In this document: positions 17,078 through 25,952 of the stretch, one piece after another
Numbering within the stretch: position 1 is the stretch's first letter
How the letters are laid out: each line of letters begins with the position of its first letter
DNA from: an uncultured Spirochaetales bacterium
GTDB taxonomy: Bacteria; UBP6; UBA1177
Direction: 5' to 3'
Assembly: GCA_902774115.1 (NCBI GenBank)
Contig: CACYHH010000005.1
Location: 1-64,000 of the forward strand
DNA: 64,000 bases
Notes under the pieces: generated by a model
Databases searched by the model: none
The model's input: only the letters and a program-made list of their open reading frames with translations
Told to the model about the DNA's origin: nothing
Made by a program: the position numbers and the translations under genes

Positions 17078-17611
17078 ATGAAAAATATTATATTTTTTCT
17101 TTTTGTTGCGTTGCTTTTCGCTTCCTGTGGAAGTGCTTCTCCGAAATCGGAGGAATCTGCCGCTTCGGCGAAAACGCAGGCAGTCTCAGGCTTTTCGCTG
17201 AACCTTGAAAAAGTCGACGGCGGAACTTTTTCGTTCGAAGAAATCCGCGGGAAGAAGCATCTTGTTGCGGCTTTTTGGGCTACATGGTGTGAACCGTGCA
17301 AGCAGGAACTTAAAAAACTTGCCGAAATGTACGGCGATTTTTCCGGTTCGGTCGAATTTGTCGGGATTTCCACAGATACCGAAGAGATGATCGACAAAGT
17401 CAGCGAGTTCGCTGCTGAAGCCGCTCTTCCCTTTCCGATACTCGTTGATCCGAGCGGAAACACTGTCGGTTCGATGATCCCGGGCGGCGATTCAGTGCCT
17501 TATATGATGGTTGTCGATAAAAACGGCGTTGTCGTTTCACGTCACAGCGGGTATAATCCTGGGGATGAAGAGGCTTTGAGGCATGAGCTCGAAACTCTTG
17601 TTTCTCGTTGA
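17078..17611 (+). CDS. TlpA-like thiol-disulfide lipoprotein
   Basis: 177 residues. Lipobox LFASC at residue 18, short Ser/Ala linker, then a TlpA/ResA-like thioredoxin fold: FWATWCEPCKQELKKL with the CxxC active site, VEFVGISTD, FPILVDPSGNTVGSM and the cis-Pro segment VPYMMVVDKNG. It likely acts as a periplasmic disulfide reductant anchored in a membrane. Fourth gene of the 14598-17611 operon, immediately after a related lipoprotein; the pair may act on the same substrate or relay electrons. Confidence 0.88.
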   Translation: MKNIIFFLFVALLFASCGSASPKSEESAASAKTQAVSGFSLNLEKVDGGTFSFEEIRGKKHLVAAFWATWCEPCKQELKKLAEMYGDFSGSVEFVGISTDTEEMIDKVSEFAAEAALPFPILVDPSGNTVGSMIPGGDSVPYMMVVDKNGVVVSRHSGYNPGDEEALRHELETLVSR

Positions 17612-17761
17612 TTTTTATGGTTTTTTTAGTGTTTTTTTGTTTCAATAGGAAAAATTATTCGTGAAACTTCGAAAAAACTTGAAATTAGATGCTCTTTTAC
17701 TACTCTCTTTCAGATTTTTTTGATTGTTTTGCAAGTATTTTGACTTTTTTAGGAGGATTTG

Positions 17762-19210
17762 ATGTTCAAGAAAATGTTCACACTGCTTATCGCAGTCCTT
17801 TTTGTAGTTCCGTTCGTTGTAGCGGCAGACGATTTTGATGATGATTTCGGCGGCGATGAAGAAGAAAGCGAAGAAGCCGAGGAAGAAGAGGAGGAAGAGG
17901 AAGCTCCTGCCAAGAAAAAATCGAAAGAAATGTCTGAAAGCGATGCGGCAATGAAAGATCTCATGGGAGATCCGGAAGAGGAAAAAGCTGAAGAAAAAGA
18001 GCAGAAAGCTTCAAATGAAGCTGATGCTGAAGAAGCTGCACCGGCTGATAAAAATGCTGCTGCAGGAAAATCGTTTAAAGGTATTAAACCGGTTCTTCTC
18101 GTAAAAGGCGGTTTTACGGTTTTGGGACAGTATAAACAATACAACGGTGCCGGACAGAAAACATCCAGTCCGAATTCGATGTTCGGTAGTGTAGACGAAG
18201 GTCTTCTCGGTATCGAATATGCCGGAAAACATGTCATTGCGAAAGGCACGCTCAACCTGAGAACCGACAACGCTCTCATTGACCATGCTGTAAATAATCC
18301 GCTTATGAAAATCAATCTTCATTCTATTCAGAACGGTGCTGCAAATGCTCTTTACGAGATTTACGGCGGTGTAAAGTTCTATGATGTTTTTATCAAAGCA
18401 GGAAAAATGCTTCCGGAATACGGTCTTGTCGATACATGGCAGGAACTCGGAATGGGTTTTGCAACTCCTTTCCTTACCAGAAGCCTTATCGTTGTCGAAG
18501 GTTTTCTTCCTGAAACTGATGCAGGAATCTCACTTGGTTACAACGGCATAATCAAAAAAGACCACAATGTTTTCGTAGGTCTTTCTCTCGGAACAGGTTC
18601 CAACGCAAGCGAATTCTGGTACTCCGACAAAACTTTGGGAATTTACGGAAGAGTCGGATACGGTTTCAAAGATTATCTCAAGGCTGCATTCGCATTCCAG
18701 TACAGACAGGATTATTTTGCTTCTGACACTGTTGCGAAAAAAGTGGACATGACCGGCATAGGTATCCACCTGAAAGGCGGTTATGCAGGTTTCGAAATGC
18801 CTCTTACTTTCGATTACAACATGATGAAGATGATGAAAGGCGCTTTAAGGAAAAATACTACCGGAATGCTTCTTTCGGCAGCTCCCGGTTATGCGTACCA
18901 CTTTGATCATGAATGGATCGACAAAGTTGCTGTTGCTCTGAGATTCGACTTCATTCAGGGTGTTTATCTCAGCAAAGAAGGAAGTTATCTTGATTACAGC
19001 AATTACAGAAGCAACTCAAGCTATATGAGAATCGGTGTTACTGCAAACTTCTTCACAAAAGAGCTCGCAGGTGTCGTCCGCGGTATGGCAGGTCTTACAT
19101 TCCTTATGCAGCCTGAAAGCAAGGTCGGAAACAACACATATAATGACAACGGCAGAAAGAAAGATTACGGTTTCACTACGATCGTTCTTCAGGCTGGTGC
19201 CGAATTCTAA
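17762..19210 (+). CDS. Predicted outer-membrane beta-barrel protein with acidic N-terminal linker
   Basis: 482 residues from ATG 17762, five bases after AGGAGG. Signal peptide ends VVAADDF. Residues about 25-105 form a highly acidic Glu/Asp segment with Lys/Ala, then residues about 115-482 consist of alternating short amphipathic strands with Gly/Tyr turns. The C-terminus LQAGAEF ends in Phe, as expected for BAM substrates. No known porin family is recognised; it resembles phosphate/polysaccharide-type porins of deltaproteobacteria in style only. A strong terminator follows. Confidence 0.75.
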   Translation: MFKKMFTLLIAVLFVVPFVVAADDFDDDFGGDEEESEEAEEEEEEEEAPAKKKSKEMSESDAAMKDLMGDPEEEKAEEKEQKASNEADAEEAAPADKNAAAGKSFKGIKPVLLVKGGFTVLGQYKQYNGAGQKTSSPNSMFGSVDEGLLGIEYAGKHVIAKGTLNLRTDNALIDHAVNNPLMKINLHSIQNGAANALYEIYGGVKFYDVFIKAGKMLPEYGLVDTWQELGMGFATPFLTRSLIVVEGFLPETDAGISLGYNGIIKKDHNVFVGLSLGTGSNASEFWYSDKTLGIYGRVGYGFKDYLKAAFAFQYRQDYFASDTVAKKVDMTGIGIHLKGGYAGFEMPLTFDYNMMKMMKGALRKNTTGMLLSAAPGYAYHFDHEWIDKVAVALRFDFIQGVYLSKEGSYLDYSNYRSNSSYMRIGVTANFFTKELAGVVRGMAGLTFLMQPESKVGNNTYNDNGRKKDYGFTTIVLQAGAEF

Positions 19211-19218
19211 GATTTGAA

Positions 19219-19245
19219 GGGGACGAAAGTCCCCGTTTTTTTTAT
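19219..19245 (+). terminator. Rho-independent terminator after the outer-membrane protein
   Basis: Stem GGGGAC/GTCCCC with a GAAA loop at 19219-19234, then a run of eight T. Confidence 0.92.
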
Positions 19246-19281
19246 TTTTTGCTTTTCCGCTGAGGAAAAATGGAGGGTTTT

Positions 19282-19899
19282 ATGAGAAAATCGGTTCTTA
19301 TTATGGTCGTTTTTGCAGTGTTTTTTGCTTTTTCCGCAGTTTCGTGCGGTGAGAAAAAAACAGTAGACGAAAGGGCTAATGTTAAAATGCTCGTCGAAAA
19401 AGGCGAATATCAGCAGGCAAAGGCGAAACTCGTAACTTTGAGAGGACAGTATCCGAACGATCAGGAACTGACCGAACTCAACAGACAGGTCGACGAGAAA
19501 ATCGCTGAAAGTTTCTACCAGAAATACTGGGATGAAGCAGAGCAGAAAGGGGATCATAAGGCTTGGATCGAAGCTATGATCAGAATCAAAAAAGTTGAAA
19601 ACATCAACAAGGAAATGGTAAACGGCTGGATCAAGAGAGCGGCTGAAAAATGTGTTGATGCGGGTGCTAAAAGCCTTAATGACGGAATGCTTCTTGCACT
19701 TCTCGACCAGCTTGTTCAGCGTTATCAGGTCATAACGATAAACGACAGGCTTATGTACATCACGATGTTCGTAAAAGAAGGAAGATTCCCGCTCAAAGAG
19801 TGGAAAGACACTTTCATCACGAAGTATCCTGAACTCATGGATGAGGAAACTGAAGAGTTCCTCGGCTGGCCGAGACCTGAAAAACCGGCTAAAAAGTAG
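19282..19899 (+). CDS. Helical-repeat lipoprotein of unknown function
   Basis: 205 residues from ATG 19282 (GGAGGG lies just upstream; an ATG at 19270 overlaps it). Lipobox FSAVSC at residue 22. The mature part is helical and TPR-like: VKMLVEKGEYQQAKAKLVTL and YPNDQELTELN at the start suggest one TPR, followed by long helices. No family name assigned. It stands alone between a terminator and the rseP-tol region. Confidence 0.75.
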   Translation: MRKSVLIMVVFAVFFAFSAVSCGEKKTVDERANVKMLVEKGEYQQAKAKLVTLRGQYPNDQELTELNRQVDEKIAESFYQKYWDEAEQKGDHKAWIEAMIRIKKVENINKEMVNGWIKRAAEKCVDAGAKSLNDGMLLALLDQLVQRYQVITINDRLMYITMFVKEGRFPLKEWKDTFITKYPELMDEETEEFLGWPRPEKPAKK

Positions 19900-20089
19900 T
19901 TTTTCCCCGTTTTTTCTCACTTTTTTTACATTTCCTGAAATTTTTACAGCAACCGGTTTGTTTATTATGTTGTAGTTTGTGTGTTATAGTGTGATAAAGA
20001 TGGATAAAAAATATAAAAATATATGCATTTATCTCTTTTCTTATTTATTTTTATGTTTATAATCCGATGCTTTGATTGTTTTTTCAAGT

Positions 20090-21724
20090 ATGGAATTTGA
20101 GATGTATATGTATTTGTTCGGAGTAGTTCTTCTCGGAATAGTTGTTCTGGTTCATGAGTTCGGGCACTTTATTGTTGCCAGAATGTGCAAGGTAAGGGTC
20201 GAAATTTTTTCGATAGGCTTCGGCCGACCGCTTTTCAAGAAAAAATCTGGTGAAACCGAATATAGAATTTCGCTTGTTCCGCTCGGCGGATATGTCAAAA
20301 TGCTGGGGGAATCGACTTCCGAAGAAGGAAATGTTGAAGAGAAGGATCTTCCGTTTGCTTTCAGCACGAAAAAGTGGTGGCAGAAGGTGCTCATAGTCTG
20401 CGCGGGTCCTGTTTTCAACCTGATTTTCGCGTTTCTGCTTCTTATGGTTGTCGCATGCTTCATGTTTTCCGCTCCTTCATCTGTTCTCGAATTCGTTTCT
20501 TCAGACGGTGCGGCTTATGCGGCGGGGATTTCCGACGGCGACAGAATAACGAAAATAAACGGTGAGGATATTGCGGTTTGGGATGATATTCCGTCAACTC
20601 TTGCTCCGTTTCCCGAATCAGGAAATTGTGAAAACGTCACTGTCGAAGTCGAAAAGGCGTTTACGAAAGAGCTCAAAACCTACACTGTTACTCCGAAAAA
20701 AGGTTTTTACAAAGATCCTTTCGGTGATACTCATTCACGCTGCGAACTCGGTGTCGTACGTTCTCCGAGAGAACCTAAAATATTCCTGCTCAAAGAGTTC
20801 CCGGGGCTTGAAAACGGTGACATCATCCGTTCGGTTGACGGAGAAAAAATAGAGAGATTCTATGAACTTGCCGAAAGGATCAAAAAACCTTTCAAAAAAA
20901 TGACCGTTTCCCGCGGCGGAAAGGAGATCCCGGTCGATTTTCCGGAACAACCTGCCGAAAACAAGCCGGAAGAGCTCGTCATCGCTTACGGCGGTCTTGT
21001 CATTGACGAGGTCAAGAGCGGCAGTTATTCCGAAAAAGTCGGTGTTAAAAAAGGTGATTTCATAACGGCTGTGAACGGTGCAGGAGTGACCGCTCCTTTC
21101 CAGTTCTATTCGGTTATGGGCAAGCTCAAGGAAGGCGATAGCGTGAAACTTTCGCTCATCAGAGATAAGGAGCCTGTCGATATAGAATTTACCGCTTCTT
21201 TCGATGAATCTGAAAACGAGATGACGGGTATGCGCGACAAAAAGATAAACTGGGGCGCATATTTCGACTACGATCCGAATGTCAGGGAGTTTTATGCTAA
21301 GCGAAACAACCTTCTGACTTTTCCGGTCAGGTACGCCGCGAAAGAGCTGGTTGATGTCACCAGCGCGACTTTCAAAGGTCTGGCTTACATGATAAGCGGA
21401 AAAATTTCGACAAAAGGACTCGGCGGACCGATCATGATTTTCGACATTTCGAAGCGTGCCGCCGATGCCGGAGTGCGCTATTTTCTGGCGATCATGGCGA
21501 TGATAAGCATAAATTTAGGGCTTATAAACCTGTTCCCGATCCCGGTTCTTGACGGCGGATACATTGTGATTTACGGGCTTGAAGGGATATTCAGGCGGAC
21601 AATCCCGCAGAAAATAAAGGAAAGGGCGCTGATGGTCGGTTTGTTTCTGCTGGTTGCGCTGATGGTTTTTGCGATATTCAATGATTTCGCGAGATATATC
21701 CCGATGTTTTTGAATCGTAACTGA
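20090..21724 (+). CDS. rseP: RseP-type site-2 intramembrane metalloprotease
   Basis: Zinc protease of the inner membrane that cleaves transmembrane segments, e.g. anti-sigma factors or remnant signal peptides. HEFGH Zn site in the first membrane segment (residues 22-26 from ATG 20090), a periplasmic region with two PDZ domains (about 125-215 and 230-320), and C-terminal membrane segments with INLFPIPVLDGG, the third Zn ligand motif. About 544 residues, longer than the usual 450 of RseP. The start is uncertain: ATG 20090 has no ribosome site, ATG 20102 has a weak GGAA, and a TTG lies at 20072. Upstream 190 bp is AT-rich without a recognised element. Confidence 0.92.
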   Translation: MEFEMYMYLFGVVLLGIVVLVHEFGHFIVARMCKVRVEIFSIGFGRPLFKKKSGETEYRISLVPLGGYVKMLGESTSEEGNVEEKDLPFAFSTKKWWQKVLIVCAGPVFNLIFAFLLLMVVACFMFSAPSSVLEFVSSDGAAYAAGISDGDRITKINGEDIAVWDDIPSTLAPFPESGNCENVTVEVEKAFTKELKTYTVTPKKGFYKDPFGDTHSRCELGVVRSPREPKIFLLKEFPGLENGDIIRSVDGEKIERFYELAERIKKPFKKMTVSRGGKEIPVDFPEQPAENKPEELVIAYGGLVIDEVKSGSYSEKVGVKKGDFITAVNGAGVTAPFQFYSVMGKLKEGDSVKLSLIRDKEPVDIEFTASFDESENEMTGMRDKKINWGAYFDYDPNVREFYAKRNNLLTFPVRYAAKELVDVTSATFKGLAYMISGKISTKGLGGPIMIFDISKRAADAGVRYFLAIMAMISINLGLINLFPIPVLDGGYIVIYGLEGIFRRTIPQKIKERALMVGLFLLVALMVFAIFNDFARYIPMFLNRN

Positions 21725-21755
21725 TGTTTGAATTTTAATTTATACGGAGGCTTTG

Positions 21756-22478
21756 ATGGTTATCAATCTTAATTTGGCGGCAACTTCACTCACGTCCGGT
21801 CTTAATCTTGCCGAAACTATGAAAAACTCTTCGCTGCTTGTAAATATCATGCTTATCGTTCTTATTCTGGCAAGCGTAATATCGCTCGCGATAATCGTAA
21901 CGAAGTTCATTCAATACCGGCTTGCTGCAATAGAAACGGCAAAATTTGTTGATATTTTCTGGAAAAACAAGGATCTTCAGGATGTTTCCGCAAAAACCGC
22001 GGCGTTGGTCAAATCTCCGATCGCATCGGTATTTGCGGCGGGTTACGCCGAGTTTAAAGAGACGAAGGAAAGCTGGGAAGACAAAGGGATCGTCCTTATC
22101 GGAGGAAAGGTCGATGAGCTTGCGGCAAACGTCGACAGGGCGATGAGACGCGAGACCCACGTAAGGATACAGCTCCTCGAAAACGGTCTTTCGTTTCTGG
22201 CGACGACTGCCACCGCATCCCCCTTCATCGGTCTTTTCGGAACGGTTTACGGCATTATGAACGCATTCCAGGAAATCGGAAAAACAGGCAGCGCGACGCT
22301 CGGTTCGATAGCTCCGCACCTTTCCGACGCACTTGTAACTACGGCGTTCGGACTTATCGCTGCGATTCCGGCATCGGTCGCTTTCAACTATTTCAACGCG
22401 CGTCTTCAGAAATTCGAGAACGAAGCCCTGAATATTTCAGCAGATTTCCTTAATCAGATCAAAAGGAGCAACGTCTGA
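21756..22478 (+). CDS. tolQ: TolQ/ExbB-family proton channel
   Basis: Inner-membrane component of the Tol-Pal complex that uses proton motive force for outer-membrane constriction at division. 240 residues, three membrane segments (about 30-50, 140-165 and 180-205). The family signature GLSFLATTATASPFIGLFGTVYG-like segment and the LVTTAFGLIAAIPA third helix are visible. CGGAGG precedes the ATG at 21756. TGA overlaps the tolR ATG by one base. Surrounding tolR, tolA, tolB and pal settle the choice of TolQ over ExbB/MotA. Confidence 0.95.
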   Translation: MVINLNLAATSLTSGLNLAETMKNSSLLVNIMLIVLILASVISLAIIVTKFIQYRLAAIETAKFVDIFWKNKDLQDVSAKTAALVKSPIASVFAAGYAEFKETKESWEDKGIVLIGGKVDELAANVDRAMRRETHVRIQLLENGLSFLATTATASPFIGLFGTVYGIMNAFQEIGKTGSATLGSIAPHLSDALVTTAFGLIAAIPASVAFNYFNARLQKFENEALNISADFLNQIKRSNV

Positions 22479-22915
22479 TGGCAAATTACGGAATTGAAGA
22501 GCCGCGGAAAAGAAACGTCCGCGCCGAAATGAACATCACTCCGATGGTCGATATCGTTTTCACGCTGCTGATAATCTTCATGGTCGCAGCCCCGCTTATC
22601 GAACAGGGGGTCGACCTTGATCTGCCGCAGACCGAGACTGTTCCCATCGAAAGCCCGAAGGACAAGTTCATAGTCAGGGTTTTTGACGGTAAAAAAGAGT
22701 CGGAAAACCAGATTTTTATCGACAAAACCGAGGTCCCGCTCAAAGAACTTGAAATGAAGCTCAAAACAAATGCATTCCTGCAGGAAAAGAAGGAAATTTA
22801 TCTTCATGCAAGCCGTAATCTTTCGTACGGTTACATCGTCAGAGTCATGGCGATAATGAAAAAAGCCGGTATTAACAATATAAACCTTGTTACTGAACCT
22901 TTGGAAAAGGAGTGA
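22478..22915 (+). CDS. tolR: TolR/ExbD-family protein
   Basis: 145 residues. A single N-terminal membrane helix bears the conserved Asp (ITPMVDIVFTLLIIFMV, Asp near residue 24), needed for proton coupling. A C-terminal periplasmic domain of about 95 residues follows. The start ATG overlaps the tolQ stop (TGATG), a sign of translational coupling. Confidence 0.95.
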   Translation: MANYGIEEPRKRNVRAEMNITPMVDIVFTLLIIFMVAAPLIEQGVDLDLPQTETVPIESPKDKFIVRVFDGKKESENQIFIDKTEVPLKELEMKLKTNAFLQEKKEIYLHASRNLSYGYIVRVMAIMKKAGINNINLVTEPLEKE

Positions 22916-22920
22916 GCCGG

Positions 22921-23775
22921 ATGGCGGGCAACGTAAGGAACGGATCTTTTATTTTCGGGAAAAATTCTGGTGGAATGAACCGGAAGACTTTTCTCGGATG
23001 TTCAGCCGGATCGCTTGTTCTGCATATTCTGGTGCTGATATTTTTCGGGAGCGGTCTGTGGTTTGCAGAAAGTCACAGGATCGAGTTCGAAAGCGTTCAG
23101 GCAAAGCTCGTTAAATTAGGCGAAGAGCGCGACAAAAAGCTGCTGCCGCGTATAACCCAGCCGAAACCGGCACCGAAATCGGAGAAGAAAGATCCGAAAC
23201 CGGAGCCTAAAAAAGAGGAACAGCCGGCCGAAAAAGTTCAGCCGAAGCCTGATGACGGAAAGGCAAATTCGCTGAAACCGAAAGAGCAGCCGAAACCGGC
23301 GGAAAAAACGCAAAAAGAGGAACCTCCGAAAGAGGAAAAGAAAAAACCGTCTTCGCTTGACGACCTTCTTGCCGGAGACGTTATGGAAAAAATCAAGCGC
23401 GACGCCCGTGCCGAAGAGAGCAAGGAAGGCGCCAAGGACGGAGTAGATGACGGCGATGTCACCGATCCGGCACTTGCGCTCAAAGCAAATATGTATGCCC
23501 GGCTGATCAGCAAAAAGATTAAGGAAAACTGGAATATCCCGAGTATAATCTCGGCTGACGAGCGTAAAAAACTGATGACGAAAATCTATTTTAAAATAAC
23601 CTATTCCGGCGAAGTTTACGATATAAAAATCAAATCTTCATCGGGAAATCAGGTCTACGACAGTTCGGTAATCGAAGCCGTCAAAAAAACCGGAAGGCTT
23701 CCTTTGCCTGACGATAAGAATTTGAAGAAACTTGTATTAAAGGAGGGTTTTGAATGTCCGTTCACTTCAGATTGA
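22921..23775 (+). CDS. tolA: TolA/TonB-like energy transducer
   Basis: 284 residues from ATG 22921 (AAGGAG eight bases upstream; GTG 22912 and ATG 22977 are alternatives). One N-terminal membrane anchor (LVLHILVLIFFGSGLWF), a long Lys/Pro/Glu periplasmic arm (about 75-150) and a C-terminal TonB/TolA domain ending in ITYSGEVYDIKI and VIEAVKKTGRLPLP. It links TolQR in the inner membrane to TolB/Pal in the outer membrane. The gene overlaps tolB by 22 bp. TolA is named from gene order. Confidence 0.88.
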   Translation: MAGNVRNGSFIFGKNSGGMNRKTFLGCSAGSLVLHILVLIFFGSGLWFAESHRIEFESVQAKLVKLGEERDKKLLPRITQPKPAPKSEKKDPKPEPKKEEQPAEKVQPKPDDGKANSLKPKEQPKPAEKTQKEEPPKEEKKKPSSLDDLLAGDVMEKIKRDARAEESKEGAKDGVDDGDVTDPALALKANMYARLISKKIKENWNIPSIISADERKKLMTKIYFKITYSGEVYDIKIKSSSGNQVYDSSVIEAVKKTGRLPLPDDKNLKKLVLKEGFECPFTSD

Positions 23776-25055
23776 TCACCCTGAGTGCGGTGATTTTTGC
23801 CTGCTTCAATCTTTTTGCCCAGCTTCAGGTTGAGGTAAAAGACGGTGCTGTTGCCGAGTACAACATGGCTGTTTCCCCAATGCACGTTCTTGACGGCGCC
23901 GATGGCGCACAGGCTTCGGAAATTTCTTCAGCTGTAGAAAAAGTGCTTGATATTACGGGATATTTTAAAATCCTTGATAAAAGATCCTTTTTGGAAAAAC
24001 CCGAAGTTGCCTTCAAGGATGTCAATTTCAAATCGTGGCTCAATGTCGGCGCTAACGGTCTTATCAAAGGAACGTTGAAAGGAAAGGACGATGTCGAGCT
24101 CGAACTCGCGTTTTTCGATGTCGCAAAAGGAAAAGCGCTTATCCAGAAGAAGTACACTTCCAAAGCGGCTCTTGCTAAAAAGTCGGCTTACCGCTTTGCT
24201 GCCGAAGTTATCAGGCTGCTCACCGGCGAAGAGATGAACTTCATGTTCTCGAAAATCGCGTTTGTTGAAAAAAACGGTGAAAAATACTCGCTCGTCGTTA
24301 CTAATTTCGACGGTTCGGGCAGAAAAGAGCTTTACTCCACGTCGAAAACGATCCTTCTTCCCGAATGGTCGGCTGACGGACAGAAGATTTTCTTCACGAG
24401 CCATGAAAAGAACAATCCGAACCTTTACTCATACGATCTCAAAACAGCGCAGATAAAGACCGTTTCGGCTTATGAAGGACTCAATGTTTCGGCAAGCGCT
24501 TATCCCGACAACAAAACGATCGCGCTCTGCCTTTCGAAAGACGGAAACTCCGAAATCTACTCGCTCGATACGACCACGAACGAACTCAAAAGACTGACTG
24601 TTAACTCCGAAATCGACGCTGCTCCGAGTGTAAGCCCGAAAGGTGACGAAATAGTTTTTGTTTCCGGCAGATCGGGAAATCCGCAGATTTACAGAATGTC
24701 TCTTTCCGACCTCAACAAAGTCGAAAGGCTTACCGAGCAGGGAAACTACAATCAGGATCCCGAATACAGTCCTGACGGCACTAAAGTGGCCTTCAGCGGC
24801 CGTGACGAAAAATATCAGTTCGATCTTTTCATCATTGATTTGGCTTCGAGACAGATCAGCAGACTTACGCAGAATCAGGGAAAAAACGAATCCCCCACAT
24901 TCTCGCCGGACAGCAGGATCATCGGTTTCTCTTCGAACAGAAGCGGGAAAAACAGACTTTTCCTTTCGAATTTAAGCGGAACGAAACAGATCGCGGTTTA
25001 TTCGGGCAACGGCGAAGTACTCATGCCTTCGTGGTCCCCTGCGGAAACTAATTAA
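23754..25055 (+). CDS. tolB: TolB periplasmic beta-propeller protein
   Basis: 433 residues with a signal peptide (end NLFAQ), the TolB N-terminal domain (about 25-165) and a six-bladed propeller of WD40-like/PD40 repeats with the S..G..I.F.S pattern (e.g. PSVSPKGDEIVFVSGRSGN, FSPDSRIIGFSSNRSG). It binds Pal and TolA. AAGGAGG precedes the start, which lies inside the end of tolA. Confidence 0.95.
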   Translation: MSVHFRLITLSAVIFACFNLFAQLQVEVKDGAVAEYNMAVSPMHVLDGADGAQASEISSAVEKVLDITGYFKILDKRSFLEKPEVAFKDVNFKSWLNVGANGLIKGTLKGKDDVELELAFFDVAKGKALIQKKYTSKAALAKKSAYRFAAEVIRLLTGEEMNFMFSKIAFVEKNGEKYSLVVTNFDGSGRKELYSTSKTILLPEWSADGQKIFFTSHEKNNPNLYSYDLKTAQIKTVSAYEGLNVSASAYPDNKTIALCLSKDGNSEIYSLDTTTNELKRLTVNSEIDAAPSVSPKGDEIVFVSGRSGNPQIYRMSLSDLNKVERLTEQGNYNQDPEYSPDGTKVAFSGRDEKYQFDLFIIDLASRQISRLTQNQGKNESPTFSPDSRIIGFSSNRSGKNRLFLSNLSGTKQIAVYSGNGEVLMPSWSPAETN

Positions 25056-25067
25056 GAGAGGTGAGAT

Positions 25068-25805
25068 ATGAAACAGTTTTTCAATTTTTGTGCAATAGCG
25101 GTTTTCGTTTTTACAGTGTTCTGCTCCTGTGCGGGCAATCCTCCGAAAGATGAAAGGGAACTTGCCGAGAAGGCTTTTGCCGATGCTGAAGCAGGCAAGG
25201 ACTGCGACAGAGAGAACTATCTTGCCGCAGAAGAACTTCTGAGACAGGCGAGAGAGGAGATCAACAACAAAAATTACGACAAGGCGAAGGAACTTTTCAA
25301 CGCTGTCAAGGAAAAAAGCGACGCGATCGCAAAATATTACCGCGAACATCCGGACGAGTGCATGACGAAAAAGGAAGGCAACGGAAACGGAGAAGAGGAC
25401 GGTACCATAAAAGAGGAGAATGTCACTTCAAATGACGCGGCCGATCCTTCCGCCGATCCGAAAAATCCCGAAATGGATTTTCAGGTCGTCCACTTTGAAT
25501 ACAACCAGTACGCCGTTCTTGAAGAAGATCTCCCGAAGATAGATCTTATGGCGCAGTGGATGATTAATTTCCCCGAAAGAGTCGTCAGGATCGAAGGTCA
25601 CGCTGACGAACGCGGCAGCAATGACTACAACCTTTCGCTCGGTGAAAAGAGAGCTCTGGAAGTCAAAAACAAACTGATACAGGCAGGTATCGACGGCGAA
25701 AGAATAAAAATCGTTTCATACGGTGAAGAACTTCCCGTTGATCCAGCTTCAAACGAAGAAGCGTGGTTCAAAAACAGAAGAGCCGAATTCAAGCGCGAAA
25801 ATTAG
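25068..25805 (+). CDS. pal: Pal peptidoglycan-associated lipoprotein
   Basis: 245 residues. Lipobox VFCSC at residue 21, a helical TPR-like segment (about 30-100), an acidic linker, and a C-terminal OmpA domain (about 135-245) with the diaminopimelate-binding pattern IEGHADERGSNDYNLSLGEKRA. It tethers the outer membrane to peptidoglycan. The insert between anchor and OmpA domain is longer than in enterobacterial Pal (about 170 residues). Last gene of the tol operon, 12 bp after tolB; an octamer repeat element begins 8 bp after its stop. Confidence 0.95.
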   Translation: MKQFFNFCAIAVFVFTVFCSCAGNPPKDERELAEKAFADAEAGKDCDRENYLAAEELLRQAREEINNKNYDKAKELFNAVKEKSDAIAKYYREHPDECMTKKEGNGNGEEDGTIKEENVTSNDAADPSADPKNPEMDFQVVHFEYNQYAVLEEDLPKIDLMAQWMINFPERVVRIEGHADERGSNDYNLSLGEKRALEVKNKLIQAGIDGERIKIVSYGEELPVDPASNEEAWFKNRRAEFKREN

Positions 25806-25813
25806 TTTTTTTA

Positions 25814-25875
25814 GCCGCCGCATTTTTGAACGGTATCCCGATATTTCGATATTTCTACATTCCGACCGCGGCGGC
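25814..25875. repeat. Octamer array between GCCGCCG and CGGCGGC arms (copy 2)
   Basis: GCCGCCG at 25814-25820, CGGCGGC at 25869-25875. Between them are CGATATTT, CGATATTT and CTACATTC. A run of T follows the right arm, so in this copy the hairpin could act as a terminator for the tol-pal operon. Confidence 0.8.
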
Positions 25876-25894
25876 GAATTTTTTCCCCGAATAG

Positions 25895-25922
25895 TTGAAA
25901 TTTTTCCTTAATTTATTAGAAT
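25895..25922 (+). promoter_or_regulatory. Predicted sigma70 promoter for the following lipoprotein
   Basis: TTGAAA at 25895-25900, 16-bp spacer, TAGAAT at 25917-25922, 30 bp before the start at 25953. Confidence 0.6.
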
Positions 25923-25952
25923 AATCAGACTTAATTTTTTCAGGAGTGAAAA

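Noticed and set aside
19900-20089. AT-rich gap before rseP considered as a riboswitch or promoter region
   Set aside because: No conserved riboswitch core and no convincing -35/-10 pair with 16-18 bp spacing; only a TATAGT near 20000.
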